NCBI RefSeq assembly: GCF_001690275.1
Contig: NZ_LZGW01000001.1
Coordinates: 124,001 to 188,000, forward strand
Direction: 5' to 3'
DNA length: 64,000 bases
Source of the DNA: Gilliamella sp. WF3-4
GTDB lineage: Bacteria > Pseudomonadota > Gammaproteobacteria > Enterobacterales > Orbaceae
Shown here: positions 18,982-30,325 of the stretch, piece after piece
How positions within the stretch are numbered: the first letter of the stretch is position 1
Layout: every line of letters starts with the position of its first letter
Position numbers and translations under genes: made by a program
The notes under the pieces: model-generated
Told to the model about the DNA's origin: nothing
What the model saw: only the letters and a program-made list of their open reading frames with translations
The model's database searches: none

Positions 18982-19923
18982 TCAATCTCCCTTTAATAAC
19001 GCTACAATTTGCTTAATATCACTCGGTGTTGTTTGACAACAACCACCAATTAATTTAGCCCCTAATTTAATCCAAGTCGGTAATTGATTGCTAAACGTAC
19101 AATTATGTTGATGGTTTTTATGCCATTGTTTGGTAGTTGGATCGTATTGTTCGCCTGAATTTGGGTAGACTATTAGCGGCTTAGTGGTAAGTTTATTTAG
19201 TACCTCTAATGCTGGAGTGACGTTTTCTAATGCAATACAGTTAATGCCAATACTGACAATTTGCTCGATATTGTTTAAATAGTTGATAACTTGTGATAAT
19301 GGTGTGCCATCACTAAGGTGCTTTGAGTCTTTTAGCGTTAATGAAAACCAACATGCCATTGTCGGGAATTGTGCGATAAGCGTAGTTAATGCTTTGATTT
19401 CTGCAAATGAAGGTAGGGTTTCACAAGCAAGAATATCAACTTTGGCTTCAATCAATGCTTGAATTCTGTCTTGATGAAAAGCAATAAAAGCCTCTTTATC
19501 AAGATGATAATCGCCTGTGTATTCTGAACCATTGGCAAGATATGCGCCGTAAGGCCCCACTGATCCGGCTATTAATAAAAGTTTGTTTTGTTTGGTATCC
19601 GTTAAATACTGTTGTTTAGCTTGTTTTGCAAGTTCAACGCTGGTTTTAATTAGTTTGATAGATTCATCAAGCGCAATGCCTTTTTGGGAAAACCCTAATG
19701 GTGTAGCTTGGTAGCTGGCGGTGATGGCGCAATTCGCACCAGCTTTAAAATAATCATAATGGACTTGGCGGATTAATTCTGGTTTTTCAATTAATATTTT
19801 TGCCGACCATAAACTATCGTTAAGATCGCATCCGCGGCGTTGTAGTTCACTAGCCAGCGCGCCATCAATAATAATGTGTGTTTTTTGCTTTAAGAGCGAG
19901 TGAATTAAATTATTATTGGTCAT
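18982..19923 (-). CDS. mmuM: Homocysteine S-methyltransferase MmuM
   Basis: A zinc-dependent methyltransferase that uses S-methylmethionine (or S-adenosylmethionine) to methylate homocysteine, giving methionine. The 313-residue protein has the N-terminal [13 protein letters not shown] motif and the zinc ligands of the family: Cys in [10 protein letters not shown] and the paired Cys in IGGCCQTTP near the C terminus. It overlaps the upstream permease gene by 11 bp, so the two form an operon as in E. coli mmuPM. The pair lets the cell use plant-derived S-methylmethionine, which would suit a gut symbiont of a plant or pollen feeder; that last point is inference. Confidence 0.94.
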   Translation of the reverse strand: MTNNNLIHSLLKQKTHIIIDGALASELQRRGCDLNDSLWSAKILIEKPELIRQVHYDYFKAGANCAITASYQATPLGFSQKGIALDESIKLIKTSVELAKQAKQQYLTDTKQNKLLLIAGSVGPYGAYLANGSEYTGDYHLDKEAFIAFHQDRIQALIEAKVDILACETLPSFAEIKALTTLIAQFPTMACWFSLTLKDSKHLSDGTPLSQVINYLNNIEQIVSIGINCIALENVTPALEVLNKLTTKPLIVYPNSGEQYDPTTKQWHKNHQHNCTFSNQLPTWIKLGAKLIGGCCQTTPSDIKQIVALLKGD

Positions 19924-21313
19924 ATTTTGTCACTCGCTTTTGGTAGGTTTGGGTAAAGTGGTGGGCAATAAAGCAAACAATCACAAATGGAATACCACAA
20001 TAAAGCGCTATGCGTTGTTGAGGATCGAAAGCTAAGCCAATGCAGGCAATCAAACATAAAATAAAACCTAAAATTGGCACAAGTGGATAAAATGGTGCTT
20101 TATATTTTAGTGTGTTTTGTTCGGTTGTAGATAATTGCTTTCTAAAAAAGTAATGTGAAGCGCAAATGCTTAACCAAACAGCAACAACGGCAAAGCCTGA
20201 AATAGCTGTTAATGCCACAAATACGGTATTAGGAGCGATAACGCTTGTGAGCAATGCAAGTAATCCGCCTAACATACTCATTGTGATAGCAAATGCGGGA
20301 ATACCATCTTTGGTCAGTTTGCTAAAGCATTTGGGTAATGTTCCTTGATTGGATAGCGACCATAGCATACGTCCTGATGCATAAAGGCCTGAATTAGCAG
20401 CAGATAAAATTGCAGTTAAAATCACAAAGTTAAGCATATCAGCAGCATAAGGCAGGCCAATGTTTTCAAAAACAGTGACAAAAGGGCTTTTTATCACGCC
20501 TGCTTGTTCCATTGGTAAAAGAGCCGCAAGAACAAAAATTGTGCCAATAAAGAATATAATAAGCCGTAAAATAGTGGTTTTGATAGCTAATGGGATGGTT
20601 TTTTCTGGTTGTTGGGTTTCGCCTGCTGCAATGCCTATTAATTCAGTACCTGAAAAGGCAAAATTGACTGATACCATCGTCATAATAATCGGAGTGATGC
20701 CGTTAGGAAACCAACCATTATCGGTAATATTGTGCAAAAATGGGGCTGGCATGTTGTCTTTCATTGGGATAATGCCAAAAATGGCTGCTGCACCAGCAAT
20801 AATAAAAATGACAATAGTAAGCACTTTGATAATTGAAAACCAAAATTCACTTTCAGCAAAAAATTGTGCAGTTATAATGTTTAATACAAAGATCACAATG
20901 CAAAATATTAAACACCAAATCCAGACTGAAACAGAAGGGAACCAGTATTGCATACATAAGCCTGCTGCAGTTAGGCTTGAGCCCAGTGCAACTGTCCAAG
21001 TTAGCCAATATAGCCACGCAACAGTATAACCTGTGCCAGGGCTAATAAAACGTGATGCATAAGTGTGAAAAGCGCCTGTTTCGGGCATGGCAACCGCTAG
21101 CTCTCCAAGGCATAACATAACTAAATAAACCACTAGTGCGCCAATTAAATAAGCAATAATTGTGCCGATAGCACCAGCGGTTGCAATAATATATCCAGTA
21201 TTAAAAAATAAACCAGTACCAATCACACCACCGAGTGATAGCATAATTAAATGCCTAGTTTTCATGGTTCGTTTGAACTGGTTTTTATTTGATGCGTTGA
21301 CCTGAGTGTTCAT
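19913..21313 (-). CDS. mmuP: S-methylmethionine permease (APC family) MmuP
   Basis: A 466-residue amino-acid permease of the APC superfamily (AAT group) with twelve predicted membrane segments. The first is preceded by [22 protein letters not shown], the unwound helix-1 motif that binds the substrate amino group; [21 protein letters not shown] in the middle is the conserved helix 6 region. Specificity for S-methylmethionine is inferred from the 11-bp overlap with mmuM. On sequence alone it could also be a general AAT-type permease. Confidence 0.88.
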   Translation of the reverse strand: MNTQVNASNKNQFKRTMKTRHLIMLSLGGVIGTGLFFNTGYIIATAGAIGTIIAYLIGALVVYLVMLCLGELAVAMPETGAFHTYASRFISPGTGYTVAWLYWLTWTVALGSSLTAAGLCMQYWFPSVSVWIWCLIFCIVIFVLNIITAQFFAESEFWFSIIKVLTIVIFIIAGAAAIFGIIPMKDNMPAPFLHNITDNGWFPNGITPIIMTMVSVNFAFSGTELIGIAAGETQQPEKTIPLAIKTTILRLIIFFIGTIFVLAALLPMEQAGVIKSPFVTVFENIGLPYAADMLNFVILTAILSAANSGLYASGRMLWSLSNQGTLPKCFSKLTKDGIPAFAITMSMLGGLLALLTSVIAPNTVFVALTAISGFAVVAVWLSICASHYFFRKQLSTTEQNTLKYKAPFYPLVPILGFILCLIACIGLAFDPQQRIALYCGIPFVIVCFIAHHFTQTYQKRVTKYDQ

Positions 21314-21344
21314 AAGAATGTTTTATTCGGTTAGTTTAAATCAC

Positions 21345-21369
21345 ATTCCGCCAATAAAACTGGCGGAAT
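21345..21369. terminator. Hairpin between the YdgA-like gene and mmuP
   Basis: ATTCCGCCA (21345-21353) and TGGCGGAAT (21361-21369) form a perfect 9-bp stem with a 7-base loop. It lies downstream of the minus-strand YdgA-like gene and upstream of mmuP. The T-run is poor, so it could terminate the first or regulate the second. Confidence 0.5.
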
Positions 21370-21402
21370 AATTAGGAAGTTAATTGAATTTATATTGATA
21401 AT

Positions 21403-22923
21403 TTACTGAAGACTATTTAAAAATGCTTTTTTAGTCATTGTCTTATCATTTACCTTGACGTTGTCAAGGGCACGAGAATATTCAATGTCGGTGAATATAC
21501 CTTGTTTACCGTCTTTACTGAAATTAACTATTGGTGAATTATATAAAAACATTTTGCTCATCATGACTAGATTCGAGCTTGCTTTATTAATTTGTTCTGG
21601 TGTGACGTTATCGGTATTTGGATGTTCTATTTGTGCTGAAATACGTCCTAATACATCAAATGGTGCGCTAAGCTGTAGTTTTAGGCGATCTATTTTATCA
21701 ACATTATTATTATTATTTTCTAATGCATCTTTGCCTATATCTTTTACATCCATCACAAAATTGAAATTGATATCTCCAGCCGCGTTGTGCCAATTAAATT
21801 TGTTTAGTGAAAATTTTGTATGAACTGGGCGACTGCTATCAATAATTTCATCAAAGTCTTCAAGGCTAAATTGATCAGAAAATAGATCTTTATCGGCACC
21901 TTGGAAATTAAAGTCTAATGATACTTTTCCTAGATTTTGTTGTCCCCACAGAATTGAATCTATGCTACTAAATAATGAACCATCTACGGTATTAGCATTA
22001 TTTAATGTGCTTTTTTGGTTTACAATCATGTTATTGATTACTACCGATTGAACTTTTGAAAATGAAGCGGTAGCAAAGGTGAATGCTAATTTATCGACGC
22101 TACTTTGTGTATCACCATTTTGGTTTTTGTAGTTAAAATTACCTTTTGATTGGAAATTATCAATATTAACCGTACTTTTTGTTATGCCATCTAGCGTGTA
22201 TTTAGCATGTCCAATATTAAATTGGTATTCAAAGTCTTCTAGTGTATTAAGTGGTTTTAGCGATACATTAACATCTTTCAAACTATAATTGTTATCATCT
22301 GAAATGTAATCTAATTTATCCAATTGCACTTTAGCTTTTACGTCGGTAGCATCCGCATAGCCACTGAAGGTATAACTCCCATTACTTACATTGAGTAAGC
22401 CATTATCGATGGTGGGTATTTCGCTTTGTGTGACTTGAATTGCTTTATTGGCTAATTTAAGCGTGATATATTCGCCATAGCTTATTCCTATATGCCCAGC
22501 AATAAATGGTTGATTACCAGCAAGTTTCCAAAGTGTTGGATTGCTTTGTTCTGTCATTTCGTATTCTAGCCAAGCTTTTTGTGGGGCTAATGTCCCTTTA
22601 GCAAGCGCTGCAATAGGGAAAGGACCATGGTGGATAGTTATATCATCGTCAAATAAGGTTTTAGGCTTAGCATTTTCATCTAAGGTATTTTGAGGTGATA
22701 CTGTTACAGTTAAATGTAATTTAGTTGAAAATATATTTTTTTCATAATTGCTTTTCATTACTGACACTGTAAAATCATCTTGAAATTCGTTAATTTTGGC
22801 TGTTATTTGTGCTAATTGATTATCGATATTATTTTCAATGATATTACCTGTTTGCCATGCTATGCCTACGTAGGCAACGCCTAATACAGCAACGATTCCT
22901 ATTGCAAGTGTTGTTTTTTTCAT
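21403..22923 (-). CDS. YdgA family protein (DUF945), copy 1
   Basis: A 506-residue envelope protein of the YdgA/DUF945 family. It starts with a single membrane segment or uncleaved signal (TLAIGIVAVLGVAYVGIAWQTG), followed by a long soluble region of beta-strand character, with the conserved ITIHHGPFPIAALAKGTLAPQ and LWKLAGNQPFIAGHIGISY segments. E. coli YdgA is a poorly characterised inner-membrane protein. A paralogue with the same layout lies 270 bp upstream on the same strand. Confidence 0.88.
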   Translation of the reverse strand: MKKTTLAIGIVAVLGVAYVGIAWQTGNIIENNIDNQLAQITAKINEFQDDFTVSVMKSNYEKNIFSTKLHLTVTVSPQNTLDENAKPKTLFDDDITIHHGPFPIAALAKGTLAPQKAWLEYEMTEQSNPTLWKLAGNQPFIAGHIGISYGEYITLKLANKAIQVTQSEIPTIDNGLLNVSNGSYTFSGYADATDVKAKVQLDKLDYISDDNNYSLKDVNVSLKPLNTLEDFEYQFNIGHAKYTLDGITKSTVNIDNFQSKGNFNYKNQNGDTQSSVDKLAFTFATASFSKVQSVVINNMIVNQKSTLNNANTVDGSLFSSIDSILWGQQNLGKVSLDFNFQGADKDLFSDQFSLEDFDEIIDSSRPVHTKFSLNKFNWHNAAGDINFNFVMDVKDIGKDALENNNNNVDKIDRLKLQLSAPFDVLGRISAQIEHPNTDNVTPEQINKASSNLVMMSKMFLYNSPIVNFSKDGKQGIFTDIEYSRALDNVKVNDKTMTKKAFLNSLQ

Positions 22924-23193
22924 TATGAGTCTCTTAGTTATTTTTGCTAAATTTAATATATTATTTTGATAATTTTAATCGATTTATACCTTATAGGCGA
23001 TATTTTTTTAATATATTGAAAAATATTTATTTCTATATTTATTTCTATTTAGTTTACATGCCTTGTTTATATACGAATGTAAAGTGCCTAAATAGGCATG
23101 ATTAAATTTGCATTTAAATATCGATACAATCAGTCAATGCAATCACGTTAGCAATTTAATTTATTCATTATTATTGTGTTTTAAAAAAATAAA

Positions 23194-24750
23194 TTATAAA
23201 AAATTTTCAAAAAAATCTCTTTTATCTAATAGATGTCCATTTACGGTCACGTTCTGATCTCCTTTAGTGTATTTGATATCAGAATAATAACCTTCATTTT
23301 GATCTTTATTAAACGTAAACATTTTTGATTTACCAAATAGCTTTTTTGCATTCGTTTTTAATGTCGCAAAGGCGTTGGTTAGCTGTTCTTGGGTAACTTC
23401 GTTTGCATTGGGGGTTTTTATTTGCGCTAAATAATAGGCTAATACATTAAATGGCGCATCAATTTTTAACTTTAAACTATCAATGTTATCAATACCTAGC
23501 ATGAGTTGTTGTAGTTCTGCCCATTCACCAGATATGTTACAGAAAAAATTCGCATTAATATCACCGGCTGGGTTTTGCCAATGTAGTTTATTTAATGCCA
23601 ATTTGATGTTGGCTGGTGCTTGTTGATTAACATCGGCTTCATAAAGGTCTATATCAAAATTGTTTAATATCATGGCAATATTAATACCTTGGTAGCTAAG
23701 ATCTAAAGAACCATTACCTAAATGTTGTTGCCCAAACAATACTGATTGGGCGTCTACTTTTAACCAACCATCTATCGTATTAACCGTGCTTAAGGTATTT
23801 TCTTCTGCAATGGTGAGTTTTTCAATCATGATTGATGAGTCATTAAACTGGTTAATGTCAGGCTCAAATGTTATTTTATCTATTGTGACATGCGCATTAG
23901 GAGCTTGATATTTATTATTTAAACTCCCTTGGTATTTTAGGTGATCAAGTGTAAGGCGTGATGCTGAATATTCATCGATCAGAAAGGCTATTTTATTAGC
24001 GTTTATGGTGTAATTAACGCCTTTTTTTTCTGGTCTAGGCTCAGCTAATAAGTTGAATTTATTTAAAGTAATTATTGGTTCTTTAGGATTGTCATAATAA
24101 TTAAATTTATCAATATTGGCTTTGGCAACGATACTTGAAAAATCTTCATTGCTTTCAATTATAACATTGCCATCAGAGATATCTAAACCACCATGAATAA
24201 AATAATTAGCATCAAAATGTGAAGTGAATGCTGAATCAGTCAGTTTAAGCGCTTTATTAGTCAGTTTAATGGTGAGATATTCGTGATAACTTATCCCCAT
24301 ATTGGCGGTGATAAACGATTGGTTACCCGCTAATTTCCAAAGCTCGGGCGCTGATTTTTCAGGCATTGCATAGTTGATCCATGCTATTTGTGGTGTAAAT
24401 TTTCCTTCAGCTAGTGCCATCATAGGAAATGGCCCATGATGAATTGTAATTTCATCATTAAAAATAGTTGTTTCTGCTTGCTTTTTGTCTTGTTCAAGTT
24501 GCAAATCGGTATCTTTGGGCACTAATTTAATGGTAAGGTGAAGTTGCGTTGAAAAAATAGCTTTTTGGTAATCGCTATATTCAATCACCACGTTAAACAA
24601 ATTTTGATAATTATCAACTTGTTTTGTGATTTGTTGTATTTTATTGTCGATATTAGCTTCAATCATATTGCCAGTGTGCCAAGATGCGCCTATGTATCCT
24701 GAACCTAATACAGCAATAATTGCTGTGGTAATAATGCTTTTTTTTATCAT
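23194..24750 (-). CDS. YdgA family protein (DUF945), copy 2
   Basis: A 518-residue paralogue of the gene downstream, sharing the ITTAIIAVLGSGYIGASWHTG membrane anchor, the DEITIHHGPFPMMALAEGKF segment, LWKLAGNQSFITANMGISYH and a C-terminal NLKW/AGDIN-type repeat region. The two have clearly diverged, so the duplication is not recent. Function is unknown. mfd ends 36 bp downstream of this gene's start on the same strand. Confidence 0.88.
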   Translation of the reverse strand: MIKKSIITTAIIAVLGSGYIGASWHTGNMIEANIDNKIQQITKQVDNYQNLFNVVIEYSDYQKAIFSTQLHLTIKLVPKDTDLQLEQDKKQAETTIFNDEITIHHGPFPMMALAEGKFTPQIAWINYAMPEKSAPELWKLAGNQSFITANMGISYHEYLTIKLTNKALKLTDSAFTSHFDANYFIHGGLDISDGNVIIESNEDFSSIVAKANIDKFNYYDNPKEPIITLNKFNLLAEPRPEKKGVNYTINANKIAFLIDEYSASRLTLDHLKYQGSLNNKYQAPNAHVTIDKITFEPDINQFNDSSIMIEKLTIAEENTLSTVNTIDGWLKVDAQSVLFGQQHLGNGSLDLSYQGINIAMILNNFDIDLYEADVNQQAPANIKLALNKLHWQNPAGDINANFFCNISGEWAELQQLMLGIDNIDSLKLKIDAPFNVLAYYLAQIKTPNANEVTQEQLTNAFATLKTNAKKLFGKSKMFTFNKDQNEGYYSDIKYTKGDQNVTVNGHLLDKRDFFENFL

Positions 24751-24785
24751 GATTTTCCGCTTATTTGGTTTAATTAATATTTGTT

Positions 24786-27700
24786 TTATTGAGCTGGTTC
24801 TTGATGCTCAGAAAACGCTTTTAATAAAGTTTTAATGTAGTCTATTCGTTCTGTTGATTGTAATTGTGAACGAAGTAATTTTAATCTATTGGCGCTTTCC
24901 AAACGGTAATTTTTCGGTTCTTTTTGAATGATTTCAATTAAATAATCAACCGATACCTTATTATTGCTACCAAATTCAATATAGCCACCTTTTTCACCAA
25001 ATTCGATTTTTGTGATGCCTAATTGATTGGCGTGATAACGAATTTTGGTGGTTTCCAATAAAAATAGTACCGCATCGGGTAATTGACCAAAGCGATCTCG
25101 CATTTCGATTTGAATTTCTGTTAGCTCATCAAGGCTATTAATACTTGCAATACGTTTATAAAGCGATAATCGTGTATTTACATCAGGAATAAAATCATCA
25201 GGGATGAGTGTTGGTAAACGTAACTCGATTTCGGTTTGTTGGTTGTTGAGTAATGATTCAAGGGTTGGCTCTTTGCCTTCTTTGAGTGATTTAACGGCGT
25301 CTTCAAGCAATTCGATATAAAGATTAAAACCAATGGTTTCAATTTGTCCACTTTGATCGCTACCTAATAGTTCGCCTGCACCACGAATTTCAAGATCATG
25401 TGTCGCTAGGGCAAATCCTGCACCTAAATCTTCAAGCGAGGCAATGGCTTCAAGGCGCTTTTTAGCATCTTTGCTGAGCAATTTAGGGTGAGGTGTTAAT
25501 AAGTATGCATAAGCTTGATGATAAGAACGACCAACACGCCCACGCAATTGGTGCAACTGAGCTAAACCAAATTTATCGGCTCGATCAATAATAATGGTAT
25601 TAGCGTTAGGAATATCAATACCTGTTTCAACAATTGTTGTGCAAACTAGTACATTATAGCGTTGATGATGAAAGTCATTCATGACGCGCTCTAAGTCACG
25701 TTCATGCATTTGTCCATGACCAATGGTAATGCGTGCTTCGGGAACCAATTTTGCTAATTCTTCGCTGACTTTTTCGATATCTGATACATCATTATGTAAA
25801 TAATAGATTTGACCACCACGCAAAATCTCACGCAAAATGGCTTCTCTAATCACAAGATCATCATATTCTCGAACAAAGGTTTTTACCGCTAACCTGCGAG
25901 CTGGTGGTGTTGCAATAATAGAAAGATCTCGCATACCCGTCATTGCCATGTTGAGCGTTCTTGGAATTGGGGTGGCTGTTAGGGTTAAAATATCGATGTT
26001 TGCTCGCATTGCTTTGATGCGTTCTTTTTGACGTACGCCAAAACGATGTTCTTCATCAACAATTAATAAACCTAAATCTTTCCATTTGATATCTTCTTGT
26101 AATAATTTATGTGTACCAATGACGATATCAATTTTTCCCTCTCCAAGTGCTTCAATAATAGCTTTTTGCTGTTTGGCGGTCTTAAAGCGAGATAGGCTTT
26201 CGATGCGAATTGGCCAGTTGGCGAAACGATCGCAAAAGCTTTCATAGTGTTGTTCTGCAAGGAGTGTTGTAGGGACTAAAACAGCGGTTTGTTTATGATT
26301 AATTACCGCTAAAAAAGCAGCACGAATTGCTACTTCTGTTTTACCAAATCCAACATCACCACAGACTAATCTGTCCATGGCATAAGGCGAACACATATCG
26401 CCAATGACTGCACCAATAGCATTTTGTTGATCGTCGGTTTCTTGATAAGGGAATCCTTGGCAAAATAACTCATAGTGTTCTCGATCTTGTTTAAACTCGA
26501 AACCTGGTTTGCTTTCACGTTCAGCATAAATATCCAGTAGTTCAGCTGCGACATCTCGCACTTTTTCGGCCGCTTTTTGCCGTGCTTTACTCCATGTATC
26601 GGTGCCTAATTTATTTAGTGGCGCATTTTCTTCATCCCCACCAGAATAGCGGCTAATTAAATTTAATGACGCAACAGGGACATAAAGTTTGGTATCGTTA
26701 GCATAGAGTAATATAAGGTATTCGGCTGTAATGCCACCTGTTTCTAATGTGGTGAGTCCTGCATATCGACCTACACCATGTTCCAAATGAACAACAGGTT
26801 TACCCGGTGTTAGCTCAGCTAAACTACGAATAAGTGAGTCAGTATTAATGGCCTGTTTGTGTTCTTTTTTACGACGAATAATGCGTCTGCCTAGTAGCTC
26901 ATTTTCGGTAATAAATGCAAAATTATCTTGCTGATTAATAAAACCTTGTTCACTAGCACCAATCATTAGGTAAAAACGATTGTTGTTGCTTTGTTGCTCG
27001 TCAAGTTCATTGAGGGGCGTTGGGTGAATTCTAATTCGTCCTAAAATTTCTTGTAATGCTTCTTTACGTCCTTCTGATTCAACCGAAAATATGATTTTTC
27101 CTGTAAAATCTGCAATAAATTTTTCAAACTGTAAATAAGGATCTTTTTGCTGACTTTGAATGGCTATTTCTGGTAAAGCACAATAAGGTAGATTGATGTT
27201 TCTATTTGACTCAATAATTGGCTCGTGGGTTAAAACCATGCGTGGATATTGTTTGAAATAAGCAAATATTTCATCAGTTTTAGACCAGATCAAGTTAGGC
27301 TCTAAAAGTGGCCTCATTGGATCAACACCACGGCTATCAAAACGTTGACGAATATCATGCCAATATTTATTAGCGTATTGTTCAATATTGGCGGTATTGA
27401 TGATGAGTGTCTTATCAAGAAAATAAGAACAAAGCGAGGTTAATGGCTCACTGAAAAACAGAGCTTGCCAATACTCAATACCTGTTGGCAAAATATTTTT
27501 ACTCACTTGCTGGTAAATACTTTCTGGCTCTAATCTGACTTCAAACTTTTCGCGCCATTGGCTTCGAAATAGCTCAATAGCTGCTTTATCAAAGGGAAAC
27601 TCATGAGCAGGTAGCAATTGGATTTGTTCTATTTCATCAAGTGTTCGTTGAGTTTCGGCATTAAAAGTGCGAATGCTGTCAATCTCATCATCAAAAAAAT

Positions 27701-28253
27701 CAATTCGATAAGGGTGATCACTTCCCATCGGGTAGATATCAAATAGGGCACCGCGAGTGGCGTATTCACCATGTTCCATAACTTGGCTTACTGAACGATA
27801 TCCTGCATTTTCAAGTTGTAAACGTAGGTTCTCTCGACTAATTTGTAAGCCTTGTTTCATTATAAACACATGCCCATTTAAATAGCTTTTAGGGCAGACT
27901 TTTTGCATTAATGTATTGATGGGTAAAATTAAAGCCCCTTTTTTTAGATGAGCTAAATGATACAAGCAAGACAAACGCTCAGAGATGATGTCTTGGTGTG
28001 GCGAAAAGCTATCATAAGGTAATGTTTCCCAATCGGGAAAAGAGATCGAAGGGAAAGGCGAGAACTGCTTTAGCTCTTCATCAATACGCGAGGCTTGTTG
28101 CATATCATCAGTAATAATCACAACTAAGCCATCATGAATATTTACGATTTGTGCACAAAGTTGTGATAAAGATGAGCCAACAAGTTGCCCAATGTGCTTT
28201 ACTTCACCTGATTTTTTAGGTATTAACGTTGAAATATTTTGTGTTTTAGGCAT
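24786..28253 (-). CDS. mfd: Transcription-repair coupling factor Mfd
   Basis: Mfd displaces RNA polymerase stalled at DNA damage and recruits UvrA. The 1155-residue protein (E. coli 1148) has the UvrB-like N-terminal module, the RNA-polymerase-interacting domain around residue 480-550 (GKPVVHLEHGVGRYAGL), superfamily II helicase motifs (CGDVGFGKTEVAIRAAF Walker A, VDEEHRFG box, LTATPIPRTL, QLRGRVGRS) and the C-terminal TRCF domain ending near LLKAFSEHQ. All helicase motifs are intact. lolCDE are divergent, an arrangement close to that of E. coli, where mfd and lolCDE are also neighbours. Confidence 0.97.
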   Translation of the reverse strand: MPKTQNISTLIPKKSGEVKHIGQLVGSSLSQLCAQIVNIHDGLVVIITDDMQQASRIDEELKQFSPFPSISFPDWETLPYDSFSPHQDIISERLSCLYHLAHLKKGALILPINTLMQKVCPKSYLNGHVFIMKQGLQISRENLRLQLENAGYRSVSQVMEHGEYATRGALFDIYPMGSDHPYRIDFFDDEIDSIRTFNAETQRTLDEIEQIQLLPAHEFPFDKAAIELFRSQWREKFEVRLEPESIYQQVSKNILPTGIEYWQALFFSEPLTSLCSYFLDKTLIINTANIEQYANKYWHDIRQRFDSRGVDPMRPLLEPNLIWSKTDEIFAYFKQYPRMVLTHEPIIESNRNINLPYCALPEIAIQSQQKDPYLQFEKFIADFTGKIIFSVESEGRKEALQEILGRIRIHPTPLNELDEQQSNNNRFYLMIGASEQGFINQQDNFAFITENELLGRRIIRRKKEHKQAINTDSLIRSLAELTPGKPVVHLEHGVGRYAGLTTLETGGITAEYLILLYANDTKLYVPVASLNLISRYSGGDEENAPLNKLGTDTWSKARQKAAEKVRDVAAELLDIYAERESKPGFEFKQDREHYELFCQGFPYQETDDQQNAIGAVIGDMCSPYAMDRLVCGDVGFGKTEVAIRAAFLAVINHKQTAVLVPTTLLAEQHYESFCDRFANWPIRIESLSRFKTAKQQKAIIEALGEGKIDIVIGTHKLLQEDIKWKDLGLLIVDEEHRFGVRQKERIKAMRANIDILTLTATPIPRTLNMAMTGMRDLSIIATPPARRLAVKTFVREYDDLVIREAILREILRGGQIYYLHNDVSDIEKVSEELAKLVPEARITIGHGQMHERDLERVMNDFHHQRYNVLVCTTIVETGIDIPNANTIIIDRADKFGLAQLHQLRGRVGRSYHQAYAYLLTPHPKLLSKDAKKRLEAIASLEDLGAGFALATHDLEIRGAGELLGSDQSGQIETIGFNLYIELLEDAVKSLKEGKEPTLESLLNNQQTEIELRLPTLIPDDFIPDVNTRLSLYKRIASINSLDELTEIQIEMRDRFGQLPDAVLFLLETTKIRYHANQLGITKIEFGEKGGYIEFGSNNKVSVDYLIEIIQKEPKNYRLESANRLKLLRSQLQSTERIDYIKTLLKAFSEHQEPAQ

Positions 28254-28403
28254 GATGAGTTCGTTGAAATTGCTACAAGATTATAGGTTAGATTATAACG
28301 TAAGTACGTGGTTGTTTTCTATAACTGTTTAATCCTGTATGATAAGCACCTTGCATTTAACTCGTAAAACTTTGTCAAAAAGTTTCAGGTAATATATACG
28401 TTT

Positions 28404-29615
28404 ATGTCAAAAATATTTCGCCCATTAGTGTTTTATATCGGTTTGCGTTATGTATATGGGCAAAAAACCGATGGTTTTGGTCGTTTTGTATCATGGTTAT
28501 CAATGATTGGAATTATGCTGGGTTCTATTGGTCTAATCGTTGTACTATCTGTGATGAATGGATTAGAAGATCAAATGCAAAACAGTATTTTAAAGTTTTT
28601 TCCTCAAGCTCAAATTACCTCTAATCAAGGAAGAATTGATCCCAATGTCATTTTAAGTTCACCTTTTGAAAAGATTACAGGTGTTAATCGCATTACGCCT
28701 TTAGTCACTAGTGATGTAGTATTACAAAGCGAACAAAGTATTACTGTCAGTACTTTAATGGGGGTAAAACCGGAAGATGAAGACCCAATAAGTGATTATA
28801 TTTACATGGGTTCAATTTCGGATCTACAAGCAGGACAATATAATGTTATTTTAGGGCAAACGCTTGCCAATCAGTTAGGTGTTACAATAGGCGATAAAAT
28901 TCGATTAATGGTGACAGATGCAAGCCAAATAACTCCAGTTGGGCGGATTCCTTCGCAACGTTTGTTTAATGTGGTTGGACTGTTTTCAGTTAATCATGAT
29001 ATTAATCAATCTCTTATTTATGTTAATCAATCTGATGCAAGAAATTTGTTACGTTATCCTGCCAATATGATCACTAGCTGGCGCTTATTCTTAGACAAAC
29101 CCCTTGATATTGCATCGGTCACTAATACCGCATTACCAGAAGGGTTAGTGTTTAATGATTGGCGTGCAAAACGCGGTGAATTATTTCAAGCCATTAAAAT
29201 GGAAAAGAATGTCATGGGATTATTGATTAGTTTAATTGTTATTGTTGCCGCTTTTAATATTATTACTTCATTAAGTTTACTGGTAATGGAAAAGCAAGGT
29301 GAAGTAGCTATTTTGAAAACGCAAGGTCTATCGCGATTTAAAATTATGTTCATTTTTATTATTCAAGGTGCAAGCTCCGGCATAATTGGCACGCTCTTAG
29401 GGAGTGTTTTAGGATTGTTACTTGCAGTCAACTTAAATGAAATCATGCAAGCGTTGGGTTTATCTTTAGCGGGTATTTTGCTACCGTCGCTCGTTGAGCC
29501 ATCGCAAATTATTTTAATTATTATTGGATTGCTTATGTTATCGTTAATTTCAACTATTTATCCTGCATACCGTGCAGCCAATATTCAACCTGCTGAGGCT
29601 TTACGTTATGAATAA
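28404..29615 (+). CDS. lolC: Lipoprotein-releasing ABC transporter permease LolC
   Basis: One of the two membrane subunits of LolCDE, which extracts outer-membrane lipoproteins from the inner membrane and hands them to LolA. The 403-residue protein has an N-terminal membrane helix ([26 protein letters not shown]), a periplasmic MacB-like domain (about 50-250) and three C-terminal helices ending in [21 protein letters not shown], the conserved coupling-helix end. The overlap with lolD (ATGAATAA) indicates translational coupling. Confidence 0.95.
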   Translation: MSKIFRPLVFYIGLRYVYGQKTDGFGRFVSWLSMIGIMLGSIGLIVVLSVMNGLEDQMQNSILKFFPQAQITSNQGRIDPNVILSSPFEKITGVNRITPLVTSDVVLQSEQSITVSTLMGVKPEDEDPISDYIYMGSISDLQAGQYNVILGQTLANQLGVTIGDKIRLMVTDASQITPVGRIPSQRLFNVVGLFSVNHDINQSLIYVNQSDARNLLRYPANMITSWRLFLDKPLDIASVTNTALPEGLVFNDWRAKRGELFQAIKMEKNVMGLLISLIVIVAAFNIITSLSLLVMEKQGEVAILKTQGLSRFKIMFIFIIQGASSGIIGTLLGSVLGLLLAVNLNEIMQALGLSLAGILLPSLVEPSQIILIIIGLLMLSLISTIYPAYRAANIQPAEALRYE

Positions 29616-30324
29616 TTCTGAAAAATTACTATCAGCAAACAATCTTTATAAAACTTATAAAGAAGGCAAAATGGTAACGGAAGTTTTAAAAGATGTTTCA
29701 TTTGATATTTACCCAAAGTCGTTACTTGCCATTATTGGTAGCTCAGGCTCAGGTAAAAGTACATTATTACATTTACTTGGTGGGCTTGATAAACCTACTT
29801 CAGGTGATATCACTTTTAAATCACAGCAGTTAAATCAATTATCTGAACAAGAAAAAGCGCGATTACGCAATCAAGAAATTGGCTTTGTTTATCAATTCCA
29901 TCATCTATTACCTGATTTTACGGCATTAGAAAATGTAGCTATGCCACTGTTAATTGGTGGTGTTTCGCCAAATGAAGCAAAACAACGTGCTAGGGCAATG
30001 TTAGAATCCGTTAACTTAGTAAAACGAGCTAACCACCGTCCTTCTGAACTGTCTGGTGGTGAACGCCAACGTGTAGCAATAGGGCGAGCATTAATTAATA
30101 ATCCCGCTTTAGTTATGGCTGATGAACCGACGGGTAATCTTGATAAATCAACGGCAGATTCTATCTTTGAGCTATTGATTAAATTAAATCGTGAACATGG
30201 CACTGCATTTTTAGTTGTTACGCATGATCTAGAGTTAGCCAGTAAACTTGATAAACAGTTGGTGATGAGAGATGGCAAACTATCTGATAGCGTATCATCA
30301 GATAAAAAGCTAATGGATAACTAA
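29608..30324 (+). CDS. lolD: Lipoprotein-releasing ABC transporter ATPase LolD
   Basis: The ATPase of the LolCDE complex. Walker A is GSSGSGKST, the signature [17 protein letters not shown], Walker [13 protein letters not shown] and the H-loop VVTHD. The start is taken as the ATG at 29608, eight bases inside the end of lolC, giving 238 residues, close to E. coli LolD; an upstream in-frame start would lie deep inside lolC. lolE starts one base after its stop, so lolCDE is one tightly coupled operon. Confidence 0.96.
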   Translation: MNNSEKLLSANNLYKTYKEGKMVTEVLKDVSFDIYPKSLLAIIGSSGSGKSTLLHLLGGLDKPTSGDITFKSQQLNQLSEQEKARLRNQEIGFVYQFHHLLPDFTALENVAMPLLIGGVSPNEAKQRARAMLESVNLVKRANHRPSELSGGERQRVAIGRALINNPALVMADEPTGNLDKSTADSIFELLIKLNREHGTAFLVVTHDLELASKLDKQLVMRDGKLSDSVSSDKKLMDN

Positions 30325-30325
30325 T

